Positions 46,949 through 55,558 of a DNA stretch of 64,000 bases are shown piece after piece. Position numbers and translations under genes: made by a program. The notes beneath the pieces are model-generated. The model was not told where the DNA came from, ran no database searches, and was given only the letters and a program-made list of their open reading frames with translations. Every line of letters starts with the position of its first letter. Within the stretch, counting starts at the first letter, position 1. Origin of the DNA: Lyngbya sp. CCAP 1446/10 (GTDB lineage: Bacteria; Cyanobacteriota; Cyanobacteriia; Cyanobacteriales; Microcoleaceae); NCBI RefSeq assembly GCF_026130175.1, contig NZ_JAIGNI010000017.1, positions 1 to 64,000 of the forward strand. Reading direction: 5' to 3'.

Positions 46949-47902
46949 TCAAACCATCCTCGCCTCCACCATCATCCGCACTACATCGGGCATCTTGTAC
47001 TTCGCCTCCCATCCCAACTTTTCCTTCGCCTTACCCGGATTGCCCAACCCAACCGCAATCTCCGTCGGTCTGTAGAGACTCGCATCAGTTACCAAATGTT
47101 CCTGCCAATCCAAACCCGCACAAACAAAAGCCGATCGCACAAACTCCTCCAAAGGATAACTTACACCAGTAGCAATGACATAATCATCCGGTTCATCCTG
47201 CTGCAACATCAAATACATCGCCTCCACATACTCCGGCGCCCAGCCCCAGTCCCGCTGCACCGAAATGTTGCCCAAATGCAGTTTTTCCGAACTACCCGCA
47301 GCAATTCGGCACACCACAGATACAATCTTTTGCGTCACGAACCTCTCCGGCCGCAGCGGCGACTCGTGATTGAATAGAATACCAGAACACGCAAACAAAT
47401 TGTACGCTTCCCGATAATTTGCTACTTCCCAAAATGCGGTGGCTTTCGCTACCGCGTAGGGACTTCTGGGGCGAAAAGGCGTATTTTCATCCGCTGCTGT
47501 GCCTCCGGTATCCCCAAAACATTCGCTAGAACTAGCATTGTAAAGTTTGATTTCCCCCCCGGTAAACCGGATTGCTTCTAACAGATTTAATGTGCCTGTG
47601 GCAATGCTTTCGAGGGTTTCTACAGGTTGCTCAAAAGACAAGCCGACGGAACTTTGACCTGCTAGATTGTACACTTCGTCGGGCTGAATTTTCGCTAGTA
47701 CCTGCAAAACGCTGCGAAAATCGTTGAGAGACATGGATTCTAGTTTTACTCTGTCTCGGATTCCCAAACGGGCTAGATTTCCGAAACTCGACATTTGCGC
47801 GTCCCTGGAGGTGCCGGAAACTTCATAACCTTTATCCATAAGCAGTTGGGCTAAATAAGCTCCGTCTTGACCGGATATACCACAAATTAACGCTTTTTTC
47901 AT
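46949..47902 (-). CDS. GDP-mannose 4,6-dehydratase-like enzyme
   Basis: A 317-residue short-chain dehydrogenase close to GDP-mannose 4,6-dehydratase (Gmd). GISGQDGAYLAQLLMDKGY is the nucleotide loop typical of Gmd, YNASSSECFG and SPYAVAKA supply the catalytic Ser/Thr-Glu and Tyr-Lys, and VQRDWGWAPEYVEAMY is a Gmd signature. It should start the route to GDP-rhamnose, fucose or perosamine for the glycan. A 4-epimerase or synthase is not visible nearby. Confidence 0.9.
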   Translation of the reverse strand: MKKALICGISGQDGAYLAQLLMDKGYEVSGTSRDAQMSSFGNLARLGIRDRVKLESMSLNDFRSVLQVLAKIQPDEVYNLAGQSSVGLSFEQPVETLESIATGTLNLLEAIRFTGGEIKLYNASSSECFGDTGGTAADENTPFRPRSPYAVAKATAFWEVANYREAYNLFACSGILFNHESPLRPERFVTQKIVSVVCRIAAGSSEKLHLGNISVQRDWGWAPEYVEAMYLMLQQDEPDDYVIATGVSYPLEEFVRSAFVCAGLDWQEHLVTDASLYRPTEIAVGLGNPGKAKEKLGWEAKYKMPDVVRMMVEARMV

Positions 47903-47929
47903 ATAATTTTTGTTTTTAAAACTCTACCG

Positions 47930-48075
47930 TAGAAGAACGGGCGGTTGCAACCGCGTCAATACAGACAAAACCCACCTCCGTGGGTTGAAGACCGGGCGGT
48001 TGCAATTGGGTTATTCTTCCGTCCGCGGAGGCGGACATCGTTTGTGTAGACGCGGTTTCAACTGTACCTCTACAT
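47930..48075. repeat. GCGGTTGAAACCGC / CCTCCGTGGGTTGAAG repeat cluster, block 1
   Basis: Contains GGGCGGTTGCAACCGCGTC, ACAAAACCCACCTCCGTGGG and TCCGCGGAGGCGGACATCG. Same family as 7098, 28270, 48345 and 62041. No gene in this intergenic region (47903-48537). Confidence 0.85.
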
Positions 48076-48111
48076 CTACAAACAAATTTCAGGACTTACG
48101 CCGGGGACTAA

Positions 48112-48176
48112 AGAAACCGGGTTTTTTACCGATATTAAGGGTTTGAACCAAATATTGGGGAAAAAACCCGGTTTCT
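48112..48176. repeat. 16-bp inverted repeat, AGAAACCGGGTTTTTT family
   Basis: AGAAACCGGGTTTTTT (48112-48127) is the exact reverse complement of AAAAAACCCGGTTTCT (48161-48176), with a 33-base loop. Related short forms lie at 8953-9015. Confidence 0.9.
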
Positions 48177-48221
48177 GCTCACCCGTGTGATATCGCGAAA
48201 TCTCGTTTATATCCGAGGCCT

Positions 48222-48330
48222 GATCCCCCTAAATCCCCCTTAAGAAGGGGGACTTTGAGAAGACTCCTGTCCCCCCATTTTTTAGAGAAGACTCCTGTCC
48301 CCCCCTTTTTAAGGGGGGTTAGGGGGGATC
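48222..48330. repeat. GATCCCCCTAA..TTAGGGGGGATC hairpin repeat
   Basis: Outer arms GATCCCCCTAAATCCCCC and GGGGGGTTAGGGGGGATC, with internal CCTTAAGAAGGGGGA and TTTAAGGGGGG parts. A second copy is at 59871-59951. Confidence 0.88.
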
Positions 48331-48344
48331 TGGGCCTAAGAAGA

Positions 48345-48530
48345 CCGGGCGGTTGAAACCGCGTCTATACAGACAAAACCCACCTCCGTGGGTTGAAGAC
48401 CGGGCGGTTGAAACCGCGTCTATACAGACAAAACCCACCTCCGTGGGTTGAAGACGCGGCACTTACAATTGGGTTATTCTTGAGTCCGCGGAGGCGGACA
48501 TCGTTTGTGTAGACGCGGTTTCCACCTTAC
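48345..48530. repeat. GCGGTTGAAACCGC / CCTCCGTGGGTTGAAG repeat cluster, block 2
   Basis: Two tandem units of about 60 bases (GGGCGGTTGAAACCGCGTC then ACAAAACCCACCTCCGTGGG), then an inverted TCCGCGGAGGCGGACATCG unit. Directly downstream of gap2. Confidence 0.88.
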
Positions 48531-48537
48531 GTCCTAT

Positions 48538-49557
48538 CTAGCCTTCCCACCGTTGGGCGACCAATTCAGCCAAGTCAACAACCCGCTGACTGTAGCCCCA
48601 CTCATTGTCGTACCAAGACAACACCTTTACCAGGTCGCCGTCCATAACTAGCGTCAAGCTGGAATCCAGGATCGAAGAAGCATCATTTCCGCGATAGTCG
48701 CAAGAAACCAGAGGCAAATCGTTGTACTCCAAAATCCCCTTCATCGGGCCTTCGGCTGCTTCTTTGAAAACTTGATTTACCTGCTCGGTAAAAGTCTTTT
48801 TCTCTACCTGAGCCACAAAATCAACTACCGACACATTCGGAGTCGGCACGCGCATGGCTATGCCATTTAACTTACCCTTCAACTCTGGAATCACCAAAGC
48901 CACAGCTTGAGCAGCACCAGTAGAAGTTGGCACAATGTTCATCGCCGCAGCCCGCGCCCGCCGCAAGTCGCGGTGGCTGGCATCCAACAAGCGCTGGTCG
49001 CCAGTATAGCTGTGCGTAGTGGTCATCATGCCTTTGATGATGCCAAAATTGTCGTTAAGCACTTTCACTACGGGAGCTAGACAGTTAGTGGTACAGCTAG
49101 CATTGCTGATGACTGTGTAGTCACTGTGCTTGTAGTTGTGGTGGTTGACTCCCATCACATAGGTGCCGACTTCAGGCCCTTTGCCCGGAGCTGTAATCAG
49201 CACCTTTTTTGCGCCTGCTGTGATATGCTTCGATGCACCAGCTTGGTCAACGAATACACCAGTCGCTTCAATAATCAGATCAATACCCCAATCTTTCCAA
49301 GGCAGGTTGAGCGGATTACGATCGCTCACACATTTAACTGTCTTGCCATTGAGAATAATCGAATTTTCATCCGTACTGATGTCCACACCCTTCAACGTTC
49401 CCATCATGGAATCGTATCTCAGCAAGTGAGCATTAGTTTTGGGATCGGAAGTGTCATTAATTGCTACCAGCTCAAGCTGGCTATTTTCTCGGCCCAGCAA
49501 GCAGCGCGTAAAACTGCGCCCAATACGTCCAAAACCGTTGATCGCGACTCTAATCAC
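48538..49557 (-). CDS. gap2: Glyceraldehyde-3-phosphate dehydrogenase, Gap2 type
   Basis: A 339-residue enzyme of the Calvin cycle/gluconeogenesis that interconverts 1,3-bisphosphoglycerate and glyceraldehyde-3-phosphate. [13 protein letters not shown] is the NAD(P)-binding start, [14 protein letters not shown] the catalytic Cys segment. Sequences such as [19 protein letters not shown] and [16 protein letters not shown] match the cyanobacterial NADP-using Gap2 as I remember it rather than Gap1. A GTG start (49555-49557) is preceded by a strong AGGAGG. It is followed by a repeat-rich intergenic region. Confidence 0.94.
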   Translation of the reverse strand: MIRVAINGFGRIGRSFTRCLLGRENSQLELVAINDTSDPKTNAHLLRYDSMMGTLKGVDISTDENSIILNGKTVKCVSDRNPLNLPWKDWGIDLIIEATGVFVDQAGASKHITAGAKKVLITAPGKGPEVGTYVMGVNHHNYKHSDYTVISNASCTTNCLAPVVKVLNDNFGIIKGMMTTTHSYTGDQRLLDASHRDLRRARAAAMNIVPTSTGAAQAVALVIPELKGKLNGIAMRVPTPNVSVVDFVAQVEKKTFTEQVNQVFKEAAEGPMKGILEYNDLPLVSCDYRGNDASSILDSSLTLVMDGDLVKVLSWYDNEWGYSQRVVDLAELVAQRWEG

Positions 49558-49729
49558 CTAGTACCTCCTAATGATGGCAGCCCTTAGCTCAGGCTGAAAT
49601 TTTGGAAAAATTTAAGAATTGACTTATGAGACAAAATCATATCGCAAAGCTCGATCCTTTCTCACTTTTTGTGTTTATCCAAAAAACCTAAACTTTTTTA
49701 GAAGGCAGAAATCCCAACACACAAGGCAT

Positions 49730-50419
49730 TCAGCTTTCGACTGCTGGTTGCTGGTAAAGGCTGTGAGTCGCAATATAACTTCGGACACTTTCGGGTACTA
49801 AGTAGCGGAAGTCGCGACTTTCGGCCGAGCAGCGACGGATGTGGCTTGACGAAATCTCGATCGCCCGCATCGCCAAAACCTGCCACCGAAGTTGCACTCC
49901 CAAAACAGCCATCTGTTCAGCAACTTTACAGCAAACAGCACTTGTCTCAACCTGCATATTGTCTCCGGCCCAATCATCAATGCTCGACTTTCCCATCTCC
50001 GACTCCCCCACTCCGACACTTTCCCGTCCCGCCACCAACCAGTCACACAAACCGGCAATTTCCGCACAGCGGGGCCATTTGGGGAGAGTTTGGAGTGCGT
50101 CAGCACCGATAATCCAGTAACGCTGAGCCTCGGTCGCCAAATTTTGTAAATACAGTAGGGTGTCAATAGCAGAAGTTCCAGAGGCATTGGTATCCACTGG
50201 CAAAAATGCAAAATCCGACCGCCCGGCCGTTGCCAGAGCCACCATTTCCCGCCGTTGGTCAAAACTTGCCAAAACACTGTGCGACTTGTGACGAGGCGTG
50301 TGATCGATCGCCCAAATGACTCGATCGATCCCAAATTGACTCACCGCCGTCTCGGCCATCAACAAATGCCCGCAGTGAACCGGATCGAAAGTCCCCCCCA
50401 AAATTGCTACTTTTTCCAT
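49730..50419 (-). CDS. nadD: Nicotinate-nucleotide adenylyltransferase
   Basis: A 229-residue nucleotidyltransferase that joins nicotinate mononucleotide and ATP in NAD synthesis. GGTFDPVHCGHLLMAE at the N-terminus carries the T/HxGH-type motif; the late ISSSHIRR is the SSTxIR-type motif. I place the start at ATG 50417-50419; 15 extra codons upstream are not family-like. The region near residues 115-160 has a longer than usual loop. A TTGACAG heptamer array lies upstream. Confidence 0.9.
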   Translation of the reverse strand: MEKVAILGGTFDPVHCGHLLMAETAVSQFGIDRVIWAIDHTPRHKSHSVLASFDQRREMVALATAGRSDFAFLPVDTNASGTSAIDTLLYLQNLATEAQRYWIIGADALQTLPKWPRCAEIAGLCDWLVAGRESVGVGESEMGKSSIDDWAGDNMQVETSAVCCKVAEQMAVLGVQLRWQVLAMRAIEISSSHIRRCSAESRDFRYLVPESVRSYIATHSLYQQPAVES

Positions 50420-50475
50420 ACAAAGTGGTAGTCTTGGTAAATCTTTGTGGGTTTCACCCCACATCGGGCTTAATT

Positions 50476-50532
50476 CAGTTGACAGTTGACAGTTGACAGT
50501 TGACAGTTGACAGTTGACAGTTGACAGTTGAC
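50476..50532. repeat. TTGACAG heptamer array, copy 1
   Basis: About eight tandem CAGTTGA units upstream of nadD. The same heptamer, with TTGACTG variants, recurs at 54848-54950. Confidence 0.92.
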
Positions 50533-50938
50533 TGCTTGAGGGCGACCTCTACCTAAAAGCAAGAGAATTGGAGTAATGAATAGTTTTCTTTTAATTTCTC
50601 CCGATCAGGGTTCCGGCTTTAAACCAATTCTTTCTGATAAAAACATCCCCCGGCTGTGCTGACGTATCCCAGCACAGCCAGGAGATGGAAAAAAATCATA
50701 CAGGAATATGCGATGCGATCGGCCCAAATCAGTCTGTTGCCCCAGACTGCAAAGCCCATCCTCTCTAACCTGCAATTTTATAGTTGTGACTATTCCGGAA
50801 ATCGACTCGGTACTAAGTCAAATAGGATACAAGACAAACCTCTCTACAAATCCCCAAATTTAGGGAAGGGCAGAGAATTGTATACAAAAATGTCTAGCGA
50901 ACTGTATCCTGAAAAAAACAATTCTTGATGTCAGGAAC
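50533..50938. other. Intergenic region with a hairpin and weak short ORFs
   Basis: GGCTGTGCTG (50652-50661) pairs with CAGCACAGCC (50669-50678), a strong hairpin. A 28-residue ORF (50576-50662, GGAG before its ATG) and an ORF of up to 90 residues (50656-50928; 71 from ATG 50713) are possible. Neither has recognisable family character, so I do not call them genes. Confidence 0.4.
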
Positions 50939-51150
50939 CTCAGCTATCAGGCATGAGGCTTGTAAGATTCTTACGAGCCGTTCTGACCAGCTATAGTCTT
51001 AACTGACTACGTTTTTTGAGTCACGACTGAGGATGCGAAGCTAGTCCCCTGAGAGTGTCATTTGCAGTTAAACAGTTCTAAGGTCACTGGAACGGTGCTG
51101 CAAGTCTAAAAAGCTCTTAAAACTTTGACCGACAAGCTAACTTTACCCCA
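50939..51150 (+). ncRNA. Structured RNA, copy A (possible orphan HEARO/omega-RNA-like)
   Basis: Shares with copy B (54053-54290) long identical blocks: TTCTGACCAGCTATAGTC (50985 on), ACTGACTACGTT, GGATGCGAAGCT, TTAAACAGTTCTAA and GACCGACAAGCTAAC, while stems differ in sequence. GACT (51025-51028) pairs with AGTC (51043-51046); copy B has GACA/TGTC at the same place, a compensating change. A hairpin (GGCTTGTAAG/CTTACGAGCC) precedes the first block. More hairpins follow to about 51225. It may be an IscB-type RNA (HEARO), but no nuclease ORF is near. The plus strand is my guess. Confidence 0.55.
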
Positions 51151-51331
51151 CAAGGGAGTTTTGGAGACAACCATATCTCCACGGAGGGGCAACCATGCTC
51201 CTCCTTCCCGAAAGGGAATATAAAGCCGTCCTATAAGGCTCGCCCTGAGCTTGCCGAAGGGACGGGGTTTCTACCCATTTTTTTGATGATATCGCGTGTT
51301 ATTGGCGTGGCGTGGTGTGTGAGGAGCGAAG

Positions 51332-52885
51332 ATGCCGAGTTCTGTTGATTTCAGCGGTAGACCATTTCATTTCATCGGCATTGGCGGGATTGGGATGTCA
51401 GCCATTGCCTATATTCTAGCTAAACGCAAGTTGCCTGTATACGGCTCCGACATTAAATCGAGTCACATAACCGAGCGCTTGCAAGGAATGGGAGCTCATA
51501 TTTTTTGGAGTCAAGACGCCAGCAATTTTGAAGTATTTCAAACGGCACTCAACGGTAGCAGTCCTGACAGCGAGATGATTGGGGTCGTATCCTCGGCAGT
51601 CGCTGGTACGGTAGGAACTTCCGTCGCGACAGCCGAAGCTCTCAAATTGAACGGCAACGGTTCAAGCGCCCAAGCAATTGGGGGATTGCCTCAAGTAGTC
51701 TGTTCGACGGCAATTCACCCGGCAAATGCCGAATATCGAGCTGCTTTAGATTTGGGCTGTCCGATTTTTCATCGATCGGATGTGTTGGCAGCCTTAATTC
51801 AAGATTACCAAAGTATCGCCGTAGCCGGGACTCACGGCAAAACTACTACTAGCAGCTTAATTGGCTTCATGCTGATGGCTGCGGGTCTAGATCCGACGAT
51901 CGTAGTCGGAGGCGAGGTAAATGCCTGGGAAGGTAATGCCCGTGCCGGCGAAGGCCCCTACTTAGTTGCCGAGGCTGATGAATCCGACGGTTCTCTCGTC
52001 AAGCTGGTAGCAAAAATTGGCATAGTGACCAATGTGGAACTGGATCATCCAGACCATTACGAGACTCTCGATCAGGTGATAGACATATTTAAGGTGTTTG
52101 CCCAAAACTGTCAAACCTTGGTGGGCTGCATAGACGACGAAATCGTCAAAGACTGCCTCGCCCCTCATGTCAGCTACAGCTTGCAGCCGGACAAGGGTGC
52201 TGACTACACGGCTTCGGACGTGGAGTACGGCGCAGAAAGCACTAAGGCTCAAATTTGGGAGCGAGGAGCTTTCCTGGGGGAAATGGAGTTGAAGTTGCTA
52301 GGTAAACACAATCTCAGCAATGCACTAGCTGCGGTAGCAGTGGGTCGATTGTTGGGGTTGGAGTTTTCGGCGATCGCGACAGCGATTGCCGGCTTTGAAG
52401 GCGCTCGCCGCCGTTTTGAGGTGCGGGGTTTTCATAATGACATCCTGTTTGTGGACGACTACGCCCACCACCCCAGCGAAATTCTTGTCACCTTGGCGGC
52501 GGCTCGGTTGCGCATCGCAGGTAGCGACAAGACTCCCCAATCCCGAAGAGTAGTTGCTATTTTTCAACCCCACCGTTACAGCAGGACTCTGACATTTTTG
52601 CCAGAATTTGCTCAATCTTTTGGGGATGCCGATTTGGTTGTGGCTTGCGATATTTATAGTGCTGGGGAACCGAATTTAGGAGAGATTAGCGGGCAGCAAG
52701 TTGCTGATTTGATTGCTAAAGAAGGCCGAGAAGTTGTGTTTGCGCCTTCTCTGGAATCGGTAAGTAAGTTTTTAACCGAAAATCTGCAACCGGGGGATTT
52801 GGCTCTGTTTTTGGGTGCTGGTAATCTGAATCAGATTATTCCAGAGGTTATGGCTTTCTATCAAGCAGCCGATCGCCCGGATTAG
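51332..52885 (+). CDS. murC: UDP-N-acetylmuramate--L-alanine ligase
   Basis: MurC adds L-alanine to UDP-MurNAc in peptidoglycan synthesis. FHFIGIGGIGMSAIAYIL is the UDP-binding N-terminal loop, VAGTHGKTTTSSLIG the ATP loop (about residues 170-180), EADESDGSL and FVDDYAHHPSEI further family marks. At 517 residues it is longer than usual; the segment around residues 75-120 (ALNGSSPDSE..LKLNGNGSSAQAIGG) is an insert I take to be lineage-specific. GAGG lies about ten bases before ATG 51332. murB follows after 150 bp on the same strand. Confidence 0.96.
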   Translation: MPSSVDFSGRPFHFIGIGGIGMSAIAYILAKRKLPVYGSDIKSSHITERLQGMGAHIFWSQDASNFEVFQTALNGSSPDSEMIGVVSSAVAGTVGTSVATAEALKLNGNGSSAQAIGGLPQVVCSTAIHPANAEYRAALDLGCPIFHRSDVLAALIQDYQSIAVAGTHGKTTTSSLIGFMLMAAGLDPTIVVGGEVNAWEGNARAGEGPYLVAEADESDGSLVKLVAKIGIVTNVELDHPDHYETLDQVIDIFKVFAQNCQTLVGCIDDEIVKDCLAPHVSYSLQPDKGADYTASDVEYGAESTKAQIWERGAFLGEMELKLLGKHNLSNALAAVAVGRLLGLEFSAIATAIAGFEGARRRFEVRGFHNDILFVDDYAHHPSEILVTLAAARLRIAGSDKTPQSRRVVAIFQPHRYSRTLTFLPEFAQSFGDADLVVACDIYSAGEPNLGEISGQQVADLIAKEGREVVFAPSLESVSKFLTENLQPGDLALFLGAGNLNQIIPEVMAFYQAADRPD

Positions 52886-53034
52886 CTCTCAGATGCGGGA
52901 TTAGCTCGACATGATGGCGGTGCAGGTTCTACCGACACCGCTGGAAGAGCGGCTCGCTCAAAGCAGCGACATAAGTTGCGTAAATGAATTTTCAACCACC
53001 TCTTCAAGCGAATGTATTTTTAAGGATTTTCAAG

Positions 53035-53991
53035 ATGGTGACTATCTCGAATGACTCCTCTGTTAAGGAAAATCGGCGAGTGTATTCTCCTATTTCTTTG
53101 CGGGGAACTGACTGTAAGATTAACTCCCAAGTGGCGCTGGCCGGTCTGACTTCCTTCCGAGTGGGCGGCCCGGCCGAGTGGTACGTGGCTCCCCGCAGTT
53201 TGGAGGATTTACAAGCGAGTTTTGCCTGGGCACACGATGAAGGAGTGCCGGTGACTCTGCTGGGCGCGGGTTCTAATCTGTTGGTGAGCGATCGGGGTTT
53301 GTCCGGTTTGGTCGTCGGCACTCGCTACCTGAAACAGGTAAATTTTAATGCAGAAACAGGTCAAGTTACAGCCGGGGCGGGGGAGTCAATCCCTCGTCTC
53401 GCTTGGTTGGCTGCTAAACGGGGCTGGAAAGGTCTCGAATGGGCGGTTGGTATACCTGGCAGCGTGGGAGGGGCTGTGGTGATGAATGCGGGGGCTCACA
53501 GGGGCTGTGCTGCTGATATTCTGGTCAATGCTCGCGTCCTATCCCCCGGTGGTAAGCTGGAAATTCTCACACCGGGAGATTTGGGCTATCGCTACCGGAC
53601 TTCTCTGTTGCAAGGGGGCGATCGCCTGGTAACAGAAGCGACTTTCCAGTTGCAGCCAGGATTCGATCGATCGCAAGTAATGGCAGAAACTAATCACAAT
53701 TTTAGCCAGCGGCGGACGAGTCAACCCTACCATCTGCCTAGCTGTGGCTCAGTTTTCCGCAACCCCAGCCCGAAGGCGGCAGGCTGGTTAATCGAACAAG
53801 CGGGACTGAAGGGATATCAGATCGGCGGCGCACAAGTAGCTCAGCGCCATGCTAATTTTATACTTAACTGCGGGTCGGCAACGGCCAATGATATTTTTCA
53901 AGTGATCCGCCACGTTCAACAGCAAGTCGAGCAGCGGTGGTCGCTGTTGTTGGAGCCAGAAGTTAGAATACTGGGAGAGTTCCCTTTCTAA
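53035..53991 (+). CDS. murB: UDP-N-acetylenolpyruvoylglucosamine reductase
   Basis: MurB reduces UDP-enolpyruvyl-GlcNAc to UDP-MurNAc, using FAD and NADPH. LGAGSNLLVSDRGLSGLVV and GIPGSVGGAVVMNAGAHRG bind FAD; YRTSLLQ and the late LPSCGSVFRNP (catalytic Ser) and LEPEVRILG (Glu) are family marks. AAGGA eight bases before ATG 53035 decides the start; an upstream ATG at 52984 adds 17 unlike residues. It forms a cell-wall pair with murC. Confidence 0.95.
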   Translation: MVTISNDSSVKENRRVYSPISLRGTDCKINSQVALAGLTSFRVGGPAEWYVAPRSLEDLQASFAWAHDEGVPVTLLGAGSNLLVSDRGLSGLVVGTRYLKQVNFNAETGQVTAGAGESIPRLAWLAAKRGWKGLEWAVGIPGSVGGAVVMNAGAHRGCAADILVNARVLSPGGKLEILTPGDLGYRYRTSLLQGGDRLVTEATFQLQPGFDRSQVMAETNHNFSQRRTSQPYHLPSCGSVFRNPSPKAAGWLIEQAGLKGYQIGGAQVAQRHANFILNCGSATANDIFQVIRHVQQQVEQRWSLLLEPEVRILGEFPF

Positions 53992-54052
53992 GGCATCATT
54001 GAAGTAATACGAAGGCGGCAAACTGCCAGCCCACACACCATCAGAAACTAGC

Positions 54053-54290
54053 TGTCAGGAACTCTGGTCTAAAGACACGCTCGCTTGGTCGCGAGCAAGT
54101 CTCGAAGCAAGCTATTCTGACCAGCTATAGTCTTAACTGACTACGTTATTTAGGTCACGACACCCTGTGGATGCGAAGCTGTCCCCTGCTCTGTCGCTAG
54201 TGGTTAAACAGTTCTAAAGTCACGCTTTACAGTGCTGCTAGCCCTGCGCAAGCCCTGATAACATTGACCGACAAGCTAACATCACCCCGC
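54053..54290 (+). ncRNA. Structured RNA, copy B (possible orphan HEARO/omega-RNA-like)
   Basis: Second copy of the element at 50939-51150. Conserved blocks begin at about 54112 (TTCTGACCAGCTATAGTC) and end with GACCGACAAGCTAAC (54266-54280). The hairpin before the first block has a different sequence (GCTCGC/GCGAGC) but the same place. GACA (54159-54162) pairs with TGTC (54180-54183). It lies after murB and before the YbaB gene; no IscB or TnpB ORF is present. The region 54291-54497 has further weak hairpins. Confidence 0.55.
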
Positions 54291-54497
54291 TTTCGTAGGC
54301 TCTAATCGAGCAAACATTATGCGTACAGGGTTGTAAGGTTTGAGATGGTAATTGTCCCATCGAAAGTACACTACAAAAGTACACCTGATCGAACAACTCG
54401 CCCGGCGGTAATGGAAAGATTCAATGCGGTTAAAACCGCCTGGTCGTTTTTCTCTCAGGTCTAAAGACTCTGAGTTTCCCACTTACCTAGTGTTTTT

Positions 54498-54845
54498 ATG
54501 ACAAAATCAGGACAAGGATTTGGCTTCGGCCTGGGCAAAATGAAGGAACTGACTGAAGCTTTCAAAAAAGCTCAGCAGGTTCAAGAAGGAGCTAAAAAGC
54601 TCCAAGAAGAGTTGGATGTAATGGAAATTGAGGGAACTGCCGGCGGCGGCTTGGTTAAGGTTTTTCTCAGCGGCAACCAAGAACCCCGCCGGGTGGAAAT
54701 TTCGCCGGATGCGATCGGTGAAGGTGCTGATGTGGTTTCTGAACTCGTCACGGTGGCGATGCTGGATGCTTACACTAAGTCTACGGCAACGATGCGGGAG
54801 AAAATGGAAGAACTCACCGGCGGACTGAATCTCCCTGGTTTCTAA
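54498..54845 (+). CDS. YbaB/EbfC family nucleoid-associated protein
   Basis: A 115-residue DNA-binding protein of the YbaB/EbfC family. The first half is a long helix ([28 protein letters not shown]), then the [26 protein letters not shown] beta part, and [28 protein letters not shown] at the end. Normal length. The [10 protein letters not shown]-terminus is a typical short disordered start. Confidence 0.93.
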   Translation: MTKSGQGFGFGLGKMKELTEAFKKAQQVQEGAKKLQEELDVMEIEGTAGGGLVKVFLSGNQEPRRVEISPDAIGEGADVVSELVTVAMLDAYTKSTATMREKMEELTGGLNLPGF

Positions 54846-54847
54846 GT

Positions 54848-55052
54848 CAGTTGGCAGTTGACAGTTGACAGTTGACTGTTGACAGTTGACAGTTGACAGT
54901 TGACAGTTGACTGTTGACAGTTGACAGTTGACAGTTGACTGTTGACTAAAATCTTGTAACTACCAACTATTAACTGTTGACTAAAATCTGGTAACTGCCA
55001 ACTGCCAACTAGCCACCGCCAACTGCCAATTAGCCACTGCCAACTGCCAACT
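54848..55052. repeat. TTGACAG/TTGACTG heptamer array, copy 2, and GCCAACT run
   Basis: About 14 heptamers of CAGTTGA with some CTGTTGA from 54848 to 54950, then a CCAACTG / TTAACTG-type run to 55052. It fills the whole gap between the YbaB gene and the phosphatase gene. Confidence 0.9.
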
Positions 55053-55057
55053 GACTA

Positions 55058-55558
55058 ATGACTAAATTATTGTTTGTCTGCCTGGGAAACATCTGCCGAT
55101 CGCCCTCAGCAGAAAATATCATGAATCACTTAATAAAAAAAGCTGGTTTGGGCGATCGCATCACCTGCGATTCGGCTGGAACTGCCGGCTATCACATTGG
55201 TAGCCCCCCTGACAGCCGGATGGCGTTGGCAGCGAGGAAGCGAGACATTGAATTGTTAGGCGCAGCCCGCCAATTTAAAAAGAAAGATTTTGAAGATTTC
55301 GATTTGATTCTGGCGATGGATCGGGACAATTATCGGAATATTCTTGCTGTTGATACTGCGGGGAAATACAAAGATAAAGTGCGCTTGATGTGCGATTTTT
55401 GCCAGCAATACGACCTCAAAGAAGTTCCCGATCCTTACTATGGTGGGCCGGAGGGATTCGATCGGGTAATTGATTTGCTGCTGGACGCTTCGGAGGGTTT
55501 GTTGGAGTATGTTATCAGTCAAGAAAAATTCCGAGTTAGCGGCAAGCAATCAATTTAA
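55058..55558 (+). CDS. Low-molecular-weight protein-tyrosine phosphatase
   Basis: A 166-residue cysteine phosphatase. The active loop CLGNICRSPSA (residues 8-18, CX5R) is at the N-terminus and the general acid is in DPYYGG near residue 129. Bacterial relatives regulate capsular polysaccharide export or other tyrosine-phosphorylated proteins. No kinase is seen close by. Ends four bases inside the convergent membrane-protein gene. Confidence 0.93.
   Translation: MTKLLFVCLGNICRSPSAENIMNHLIKKAGLGDRITCDSAGTAGYHIGSPPDSRMALAARKRDIELLGAARQFKKKDFEDFDLILAMDRDNYRNILAVDTAGKYKDKVRLMCDFCQQYDLKEVPDPYYGGPEGFDRVIDLLLDASEGLLEYVISQEKFRVSGKQSI

Noticed and set aside
51077-54290. The paired RNA elements as a group II intron or tmRNA
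   Set aside because: No reverse transcriptase, no domain V motif and no tag-coding frame could be found.
50476-55052. TTGACAG arrays as CRISPR or as an origin of replication
   Set aside because: The unit is only seven bases without spacers; no dnaA/dnaN gene or DnaA-box cluster is present.
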